A DNA stretch of 64,000 nt, taken from JAWVFM01 sp963771655 (lineage in GTDB: Bacteria > Actinomycetota > Thermoleophilia > Solirubrobacterales > 70-9). The translations under genes were made by a program, and so were the position numbers. Within the stretch, counting starts at the first letter, position 1, and each line of letters begins with the position of its first letter. Below are positions 57,913 through 64,000 of this stretch, piece after piece. The notes beneath the pieces are model-generated. The model did not search any database. It was not told the origin of the DNA and was given only the letters and a program-made list of their open reading frames with translations. Where the stretch lies: contig CAVYUG010000001.1 in NCBI GenBank assembly GCA_963771655.1, positions 124,001-188,000 of the forward strand, written 5' to 3'.

Positions 57913-57960
57913 ATGGGCCGGGGTGGATTCGAACCACCGACCTACGGATTATGAGAGGCC
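57913..57960 (-). pseudogene. tRNA-Met 3'-half relic 2
   Basis: Shares an exact 24-base block (57919-57942) and a further 9-base block with relic 1. It keeps the T-arm GGTGG-TTCGAAT-CCACC and CTCATAA loop but has a mispaired anticodon stem and no D-arm. Between 57961 and 58117 I see no gene, only GC-rich sequence with one isolated T-arm-like motif near 58093. Confidence 0.6.
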
Positions 57961-58117
57961 GAAGCGCGGTTCTGAGGGCTCTACCGGGGCCTCTCAGGCG
58001 TCAGAGGGTGACCTCAGTTCCCCCGAAGACCCGGAGTTCGGTGCACCGATGGGTGCACGGTCACGCCGGAAGCGGAAGCGGCGCAAGCGTTAGGCGGTTC
58101 GAGTCCGGCTAGCTCCA

Positions 58118-58490
58118 TCGGGAAGATCAGTTCACCGCGCTGTTCGAATGCTGGAACCGAGGCGGAGCTCGACTCATGCAGGCCATGTATGCCGAGGACA
58201 CGGTGTTTGACGTCTCTGCCGTCTCACCGACGTAGCGCCCTTACGAGGACACGAGAGCATGCGTCGCTACTGGAACAACCTGTGGAGATCTGGGGCGGCC
58301 TTCGCCTCGACCCACTCGTGGCCTTCGACGTCGGCGGCCAGCGCTACGTGGTCGAAGTGCGCCTGTGGGGCAAGGGCAAGCGAAGCGGCGTCGAGGTCGA
58401 TCAGCGCTTCGCCTTCCTTTACACCCTTCGCCAGGAAGACGACAAGATCATCCGCGCCCAGGTCCTTCCGGATGTGGGAGTGACACTCCC
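58118..58490 (+). pseudogene. SnoaL-like gene with stop codon and frameshifts
   Basis: A recognisable NTF2-fold sequence spread over frames: F-T-A-L-F-E-C-W-N-R-G-G and Y-A-E-D-T-V-F-D-V-S-A-V, then an in-frame TAG near 58233. A shift to M-R-R-Y-W-N-N-L-W (58259) follows, then another to E-I-W-G-G-L-R-L-D-P-L and G-K-G-K-R-S-G-V-E-V-D-Q-R. At least two frameshifts plus one nonsense codon; clearly decayed. Confidence 0.7.
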
Positions 58491-58618
58491 GGTGGGCGGC
58501 GTCACCCGCCTCCCGGACTGCCTGATTCCAGCGTTCGGGACCTTGGGGCCTCGCCACCGCACTTCGCGCAGAGGAGGAGCCGGGAAGGTCCGTGCCTCCT
58601 CGTACCCGCCCCTAAAGA

Positions 58619-59395
58619 TCAGCCTTGGAGCACGGCGTGGATGACCTCGCTGTCCGCCTCGTCGGCCCCGAGGTAGGCACCTCGGACCGCGAACCAAGCG
58701 CGCATTCGCCCCTCGTCAAGCCCGGCATCTGCGAACGCGGCCAAGCGTCGCTCAGTCGTCTCGAGCGCCATCCGGTGGCCGTGCGGGTTCCATAGGAATG
58801 GTGCGATGTCGAACTCGGGCTCACCGAGCATCGGCTTCGGGTCGATTGCGAGGTGGCGCCCGCCAGCGGCAAGGATGTTGTGGTGGTGAAAGTCGCCGTG
58901 GATGAGCGTCGAACGACCGGGCTCAAGCGAGGCGTAGATCCGGTTGGCAAGCCGGATCAGATCGTTAGGCGTCTGCGTTGAGCGCTTGGCCTCGGCGAGC
59001 CAGCGCGGAACGTGGTCGCCGATCCATCGGAACGGCTCGCGAGCCGGACGCCACAAACGGAGCCCCACTTCGAGCGCGATCGCGGTCGCGTCGTCTTCCC
59101 GCAGCTCGGAGAGGTCGGTTCCAGGGCAAGCGCGCTCGATCAGCATCGCGCGCCGTTCACGACGACGACGGATGAGATGAGGCGCACCGTTGCCGCTCCA
59201 GAGCAGGAGAGCATCGGCCTCCTCCTCAGACTCGTCGTCCTCCGGCGGGGTGACCTTTAGCACTGCCTCGTCGCCGGCCGGCGCGACGAAGGAATGCCGG
59301 GAGAGCGCGAACGGCTCCCCCAGCTCGATTCCCCACGCCGCTGCAACCTCACACGCTGTGCGTTCGAGTGGTCCGAAGTCCAACTGCGGGCTCAT
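58619..59395 (-). CDS. Aminoglycoside/hydroxyurea phosphotransferase-family kinase
   Basis: 258-residue APH-fold kinase of the APH(6)/hydroxyurea-kinase (StrA/Hur) type. Visible are V-L-K-V-T-P for the ATP lysine, the catalytic loop L-I-H-G-D-F-H-H-H-N-I-L, and the metal-binding A-I-D-P-K-P-M-L-G-E-P-E-F-D. All catalytic residues are intact. Could inactivate streptomycin-like drugs or act on another small molecule; resistance is not proven by sequence. ATG 59395 was chosen over a longer frame because TAGCGT lies 8 bases upstream and similarity starts there. Confidence 0.84.
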   Translation of the reverse strand: MSPQLDFGPLERTACEVAAAWGIELGEPFALSRHSFVAPAGDEAVLKVTPPEDDESEEEADALLLWSGNGAPHLIRRRRERRAMLIERACPGTDLSELREDDATAIALEVGLRLWRPAREPFRWIGDHVPRWLAEAKRSTQTPNDLIRLANRIYASLEPGRSTLIHGDFHHHNILAAGGRHLAIDPKPMLGEPEFDIAPFLWNPHGHRMALETTERRLAAFADAGLDEGRMRAWFAVRGAYLGADEADSEVIHAVLQG

Positions 59396-59403
59396 CGCGG
59401 GAA

Positions 59404-59409
59404 ACGCTA
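59404..59409 (-). promoter_or_regulatory. -10 element of the APH-family kinase
   Basis: TAGCGT ends 8 bases before the ATG at 59395; supports the shorter start. Confidence 0.55.
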
Positions 59410-59490
59410 GAGGGATTGCCGCTGGCGCTGATCGCGCAAAGCGGGAGCGATTGGTTGCCGACCTACGGTGGGTCTGTACGCCGGCCCGCC

Positions 59491-60477
59491 TCACACGGTG
59501 ATGACGAGCTTTCCGCGCGCGTGCCCTTCTCCCGGGTACCGGAGGGCTTCAGGAACCTGACTCAAGTCGTACCGGCGATCGATGACCGGCGCGACCTTCC
59601 CGGCTTCGACGAGCTCCTTTAGACCACGAGGTCCTCTTGGTTGTGCCGCACGATGAACACACGCATCTTCTGGCGCACCAACGGTGACAACGAGAGCACC
59701 TTGATCTGGCGGGCGACTCCGAACCAGCGACCAATGTCCGCGACCCCAACCAGGACGTAAGTCCCGCGGGATGTCAGCGCCCGCCTGCAGTCGGACAATG
59801 AACGGCTCCCGACCAGATCGAGTATCACGTCGTAACGCCGAGTGCCTCGAGTGAAGTCCTCGCTGCGTGTAGTCGATGACATGGTCTGCGCCAATAGATC
59901 GGACCAGATCGATGTTCCGCGTGCTGCAAACGCCAGTGACTTCGGCTCCGAACGATTTGGCGATCTGCACGGCGAACGTGCCCACGCCGCCCGACGCCCC
60001 ATTGATCAACACCTCGTGCCCGGGCTGGACGTTCCCTTGATCGCGAACAGCATTGAGGGCGGTGAAAGCTGAGTCTCCGACGGCTGCCGATTGCTCAAGG
60101 GTCAGGTTCGCCGGCTTTGGCTGGAAGTTGCCTTGTCCAGCGCACGCATACTCGGCAAAAGCGCCTCTGCACCAGCCGAAAACCTCATCGCCCGGTCGAA
60201 ACCTCGTTACGTCCTTGCCGACCGACTCGACTCGACCGGCCAGATCGAGCCCCGGGACGTGGTGCCTTGGCCTGAACGGCCCGGTCGCAATGCGCATGAC
60301 GTACGGGGTGCCTCTCAGCAGGTGCGAGTCGCCGATATTGACGGCAGCTGCCTGAACGCGAACCAGCACCCCATCGTCGCTTGCGACCGAAATCTCGACG
60401 TCCGGGAGTCGCAAGACGTCGTGTAAGCCGTACCTGCCTTGGACGATTGCCTTCATCATGTCCTGAGCCATCGCCAC
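59491..60477 (-). pseudogene. MDR-family quinone oxidoreductase/alcohol dehydrogenase, frameshifted
   Basis: Medium-chain dehydrogenase/reductase. N-terminal half intact (P-G-D-E-V-F-G, N-G-A-S-G-G-V-G-T-F-A-V-Q-I-A-K NADPH motif, then G-A-D-H-V-I-D-Y-T). Near 59870 an extra base shifts the frame: Y-D-V-I-L-D-L-V-G-S continues in another frame to 59619, where a missing base returns it to L-K-E-L-V-E-A-G-K-V-A-P-V-I-D. The two shifts cancel in length. Either two sequencing errors or a decayed gene. Confidence 0.75.
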
Positions 60478-60529
60478 GCGGTGGTCTCGTCAGAGTCCCA
60501 GATCTTGCGCGGGCGACAAGTGGCGCTGG

Positions 60530-61272
60530 CTAGCTATCGAACGGCGCGTGCCGGAGCTGTAGCCCGAACGCTGCGTAGCGGTACAGCCAGCCGACTCGCC
60601 CGCGCGGCATCGCCCGCATGTGGGCGCGGCAGAGCCCGTCCCACTCGGCCTTGAACTCGTGTCGAGGGTGGCGCTCGAGGACCGACGCCTTCGCCTCCGG
60701 CTCGATCTCCCACAGCCACATGCCGAGCACGTCGAGCGCCGCGGCGGCGTTCATCAGGTGGCCTCGGCTCCCCGCTCGCGCGCGACCGCGGGTTGAGGTG
60801 CAGGGCGATTGGCTCCGCAGCGGCGCGCCGCCGCGCCTGTGGCTCGAGCGGCGCGTGTAGCGCGCGACGGCGAGGATGCTGTCGAGCGTGAAGGAGAAGT
60901 CGTGGCGATCGGCCGCCGCGACGGCATCCCCGAGTCGTGGAGCACCGCGGCGACGTTGAAGAGCTCCTCGTCGAACATGATCCCGTCCTGCGCGGCGAGG
61001 ATCGCGCCCCAGAGGTAGCAGCGATGCGAGTGGTTCGCCACCGATGGCGGCAACCCGCCGCACACCTCCTCGGCCTCACGAGCCGCCGCACTGTCGGGGA
61101 TGCGGACGTCGCGCGGGTCAAGCCGCCCGACTCGGTCTGCCGATCTGCCGAGCCGGCGCGCGAGCAGCACCGCCTGGGACCGCACGGCGAGCGCCATCAA
61201 CTCGAGCTGCTCACGGCGGCTGAGCCGCCCGCGGGTCCGCTCGAGCCATGCGACGCTGCCGATCTCAGCCAT
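60530..61272 (-). pseudogene. HD-domain protein (cyanamide-hydratase-like), frameshifted
   Basis: The start to about 60900 is intact: N-H-S-H-R-C-Y-L-W-G and A-A-V-L-H-D-S-G, giving the H...HD metal motif. Then the frame breaks several times: D-F-S-F-T-L-D-S-I, I-A-L-H-L-N-P-R and L-M-N-A-A-A-A-L-D-V-L-G lie in different frames before the C-terminal H-P-R-H-E-F-K. Three or more shifts. ATG 61272 is preferred to 61296 because of the TACTCT element. Confidence 0.68.
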
Positions 61273-61281
61273 CGAGTGCGA

Positions 61282-61287
61282 AGAGTA
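61282..61287 (-). promoter_or_regulatory. -10 element of the HD-domain gene
   Basis: TACTCT ends 9 bases before the ATG at 61272. Confidence 0.45.
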
Positions 61288-61349
61288 CGTGCGCATATTG
61301 CGAACGGCGCGGCGGCCCGGCAGCCGCGCCGTGACTCAGTTTTTCCTCT

Positions 61350-62063
61350 GCTAGGAAGCCGAGGCCGTGGCTGGAGCACGGGAGCAGGCTCAGTTGCCCG
61401 CACACCGGTGACCAGGAGCGCGATGCCGAAGACCGGGACCCGAGCTCGCCGATGATTCCCATGGCTACTTCGAAGCCACTCTCGAAACGCGCGTAGGCGA
61501 CGGCGACCCCGTAGGTCATGAAGGCGAGGCCACTGATCGTCGCTACCCATCCGAGCCAGCGAGCGGTAACTGCTGTTCGGACCATGGCGATTCAGAACAG
61601 GCTCACCGTCAGGCCGAGGAGAAGATTGGCGTAGGCGTTGGCCCCGAACTCCGTCCAGCGCACGGTCTCGGCGCCGGCAAACCTGATCGCATGCTCAGCG
61701 CCTGAGGCGTTGGCCATGTGCGTCGGTGGAGTACTTCTGGGTGACGCCGTCAACGCCCTGAAGAACCGCCCATGCGGCCGCGGCGGCGATTGCGGCTCCG
61801 GCCGCGATGGCGGCCAGCGCAGGGACCAGGCCCCGAACTTGCAGCAGGCGGTAGAGAACGAGGAGCGCGCCGAGCATCAAGAGGAGACCGGCGAACTGGA
61901 TGAAATGGACCGCGATCCAGGGGTGGCTGTTCGCGTACTTGGCGAAGACCACCGGGTAGTTGTGGTTATTCAGGCCTGGATGGTCGAGCGTGGCAATTCG
62001 CTTGACCACAAGGCCGCCGATGAGTAGAGCTCCGGAGAGCTTGAGCAAGGCTCGCTCAGTCAT
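61350..62063 (-). pseudogene. Polytopic membrane protein, broken
   Basis: Begins at ATG 62063 behind a strong GAGGAGG ribosome site. First 100 residues intact with hydrophobic helices (L-K-L-S-G-A-L-L-I-G-G-L, F-I-Q-F-A-G-L-L-L-M-L-G). Near 61722 the frame shifts to A-N-A-S-G-A-E-H-A-I-R-F-A, and at about 61592 a TGA interrupts L-T-V-S-L-F / I-A-M-V-R-T-A where homologous helices usually continue with Gly. A further shift occurs near 61460. Family unknown (DUF4386-like layout); the 3' end is approximate. Confidence 0.55.
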
Positions 62064-62116
62064 TCCTGCCTCCTCTGCTGAGCTTAGGTTCGTTTGATTA
62101 TTCCTTGTGGGGACAT

Positions 62117-63860
62117 TCACTCGCTGACGTCGAAGCTGAACATCATTCCGCTCTCGTGATGCTCGGCGATATGGCAATGAGCCATCCACCGGCCCGGGTT
62201 GGTGACGTCGAGCAGGATGTGCACGGTCTGGCCGGCTGCGTTCGAAGACTGTGTCGGCCAGACAGTTTCGAGCTCGACATGTCGCGAGCGAGGACCAGGA
62301 AGCGCCCGGCCCCGTGTATGTGGAAGGGGTGATGCATCGGGTGATGACCGGCCATCTCGTTGAGAAGGCGGATGTTGACCCGATCGCCGACTTTGAACTG
62401 CCAGTTGATCTCGTGGTTCTCGGCGTCGGCATCACGGTCGATTAGCTTCCAGCGGAAGTTGGCGGGGGTGGTGAGCTTGTTGATGTCGACCATGTCGTCC
62501 TCCCACTCGATCCCGTCGGCGGTAGAGTGCTCGTGACCGCCGTGGGCGTGGGCCTCGCCGACTAGCTGCGAGGGTAGGAGCTTCATCCCGCACTCGGGGC
62601 AGTTGCCTGCTCCTGGCTCACGACCTCGGTGTGCATGGGACAGGTGTAGGTGGCCTCGACGGCGATCAGCTTCATAGCGCACTCCGGGCAGGCGCCTCTT
62701 CCTCGCTCATTACCTCCGGGTGCATCGGACAGGCGTAGATGACCGGGCCATCACCTCGGGTCCACCGAGGTCCATCTCGGCAATGAAGGCCAGCCGCTTA
62801 TCGGGCTCGCGCTGAGATCGGCGGGGTGCGCTCGCGCTCGGCGGCAAGATCGGCATTGGACCGGAGCGCATCTAACCAGCCTCAACGAGTGGCTCGGCCG
62901 ATCCTCGCCGACGATGGATCCGGGCCAGCGGATAGGCGTGGCCCGGAGTGTGGTGCTCGAGAGCGAGATCGCCGGGCTGGGCGAAGAGGACATCGACGAT
63001 CACTCGCTCCGACGGGGCGAGGATGACGCTGTCGACCAGCTCCTCGCGTTCGACGTGGCCTGAGTCGCCGCCGACCAGCTTCATCTGCGCGCCTGGCACC
63101 TTGACCTTGAAGACCCGGGTGTTGGCGGTGTTGGTGAAGTAGAACCGGACCACCTCGCCGGCTTTGGCCTCGAGCTGAGATCCGTCTCGCCTGGGTCAGC
63201 ATAGTGTTGCCGAAGCGGCCCATCGCCGAGTGGGTGGTCTCGTCTGGGCTGAAGGAGGCGATCTTGCCGTCTCGAGCAGGATGTCGTCGAGGGTCACGGC
63301 GACGTCGCGATGCACCGGCGGGAAATAGTCGGCTTCGGAGGGCTCGACGATGACGTTGCCGTAAAGGCCGAGCTCCTGGCCGTAGTCTCGCGGATGTGCG
63401 GGTGGTACCAGTACGCGCCGGGGTCAGGGAAGAGCGACCCGGGCCTGGAAACTCCCGCCGATCGGGATCACGTCCTGGGTCTCGTGGGTTCCGTCGTAGC
63501 GGTTCTCGAGCCTCAGGCCGTGCCAGTGGACGGTGTTTTCGTGATCGCCCTCGTTGATGACGTTGACCAAGAACTTCAGAGCCCTCCTTAACGCGCAGAG
63601 TGGCCCCGGGATCGAGCCGTTGTAGGCGAGCATCCTCCTAGTGAGTCACCGATCTGCTTGGCCACCGGCGCGATCTTGAGCTCGAACTCCTCGCCGTCTC
63701 CGAGCTCGATCACCTCGGGCTCGCGGGCCTCGGCAAGGCCGTCGGTCTCGGTCGGGAAAGGGTCAGGTGACGTGCTCACGGGATCTCTTGGAGTTCTGGC
63801 GGGAGCTCTGGCGATGGTCGGTGATCGGAGGTCGGCCTTAGCGATTCGAGGCGAATTCAT
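62117..63860 (-). pseudogene. Multicopper oxidase with inserted heavy-metal-binding domains, frameshifted
   Basis: Three-domain multicopper oxidase read across frames. Copper motifs: H-W-H-G (about 63520), W-Y-H-P-H (63395), H-H-P-F-H-I-H-G (62320) and H-C-H-I-A-E-H-H-E-S-G-M near the end. Between cupredoxin domains 2 and 3, two tandem heavy-metal-binding modules occur: A-C-P-M-H-P-E-V and T-C-P-M-H-T-E-V, each followed by C-P-E-C-x-M-K-L. At least eight frame breaks, for example near 63630, 63595, 63400, 63190, 62690, 62610 and 62280. A functional gene would oxidise Cu(I), Mn(II) or phenols outside the cell. Confidence 0.72.
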
Positions 63861-64000
63861 CGATGGCCGGTAGGCACTGATTTGCTCGGCGATGTAGGCG
63901 GCGTCTCTTGGACGAAACCGATCAGCGCTGAGCCACGGGTGTGCTGCCAGGTCAAGCCGAGGAAATAGAGCCCAGGGACACTGTGACGCCGTGGCGGTGC
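63861..64000 (-). pseudogene. C-terminal end of a flavin-containing monooxygenase (CzcO-like), partial
   Basis: The minus strand reads V-P-G-L-Y-F-L-G-L-T-W-Q-H-T-R-G-S-A-L-I-G-F-V, the typical C-terminus of NAD(P)/FAD-dependent CzcO-type monooxygenases. After one frameshift it continues D-A-A-Y-I-A-E-Q-I. The frame then runs into the multicopper oxidase start without a stop, so the true boundary is unclear. The rest lies beyond the right edge. Confidence 0.6.

Noticed and set aside
58085..58120. Third tRNA relic (T-arm-like GGCGG-TTCGAGT-CCGGC)
   Set aside because: Only one imperfect arm; the T-stem has a mismatch and no anticodon arm is nearby, so chance similarity is likely.
1..64000. CRISPR array, insertion sequence or prophage genes
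   Set aside because: No regularly spaced direct repeats, transposase, integrase or phage structural genes were recognised. The tRNA-Met relics are the only hint of past integration.

Overview
The window is about 70% GC and densely coded. Gene content and order point to an actinobacterium of the class Thermoleophilia, probably Solirubrobacterales. The evidence is the actinobacterial order mihF-gmk-rpoZ-coaBC, an actinobacterial integration host factor, an Rv2613c-like HIT protein, very GC-rich third codon positions, and a tandem array of SnoaL-like paralogues. The lineage is an inference from gene content; no 16S gene is present. Layout: (1) 1-11.4 kb, minus strand: coaBC (partial), rpoZ, gmk and mihF, then a complete pyrimidine operon pyrR-pyrB-pyrC-(isochorismatase)-carA-carB-pyrK-pyrD. 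Most of its genes are joined by 4-base GTGA or ATGA overlaps, and a PyrR-binding-loop sequence lies just upstream of the pyrR ribosome binding site. (2) 11.5-14 kb: an alpha/beta hydrolase, RNase Z, a PD-(D/E)XK nuclease and tRNA-Arg(CCG). (3) 14-20.7 kb: a BBE-type oxidoreductase, an operon with a CysO/MetO-type sulfur carrier, two CDP-sugar genes and a GST, a TolB-like secreted protein, and a threonine-synthase-family gene behind a SAM-I riboswitch and terminator. Riboswitch and sulfur carrier together suggest the MetM/MetO methionine route rather than threonine synthesis. (4) 20.7-32.5 kb: CorA, YjbQ, rhodanese, two HIT proteins, phosphomannomutase, an MBL hydrolase, a DagK-like kinase, RelA, RecJ and OsmC. 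(5) 32.5-42.2 kb, minus strand: a fused SecDF, a zinc-ribbon/PAS protein, ruvC-ruvA-ruvB, yebC, an M29 aminopeptidase, pdxT and pdxS.\nFurther right: (6) 42.2-52.8 kb: an HXXEE membrane protein, an RpiR regulator, an amidase, a GT39-like membrane protein, a KimA-type potassium transporter, a small secreted protein and two redox enzymes. (7) 52.8-58.6 kb: an array of SnoaL-like (NTF2-fold) paralogues, intact and decaying, with a degenerate RsbW-type ATPase homologue, a VOC protein, a DUF2510 zinc peptidase and two tRNA-Met 3'-half relics. (8) 58.6-64 kb: an APH-type kinase, then an MDR oxidoreductase, HD protein, membrane protein, multicopper oxidase and flavin monooxygenase tail. Every gene after 59.4 kb is interrupted by frameshifts, so this end is either decayed or poorly sequenced.\nRegulation: about twenty genes have a -10-like hexamer (TAnnnT or GATACT) placed only 6-10 bases before the start codon, which implies widespread leaderless transcription. 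Leadered expression is visible where RNA or ribosome control is needed (pyrR, the thrC-like gene, the small secreted protein). A small two-hairpin repeat begins exactly at the stop codon of three unrelated genes.
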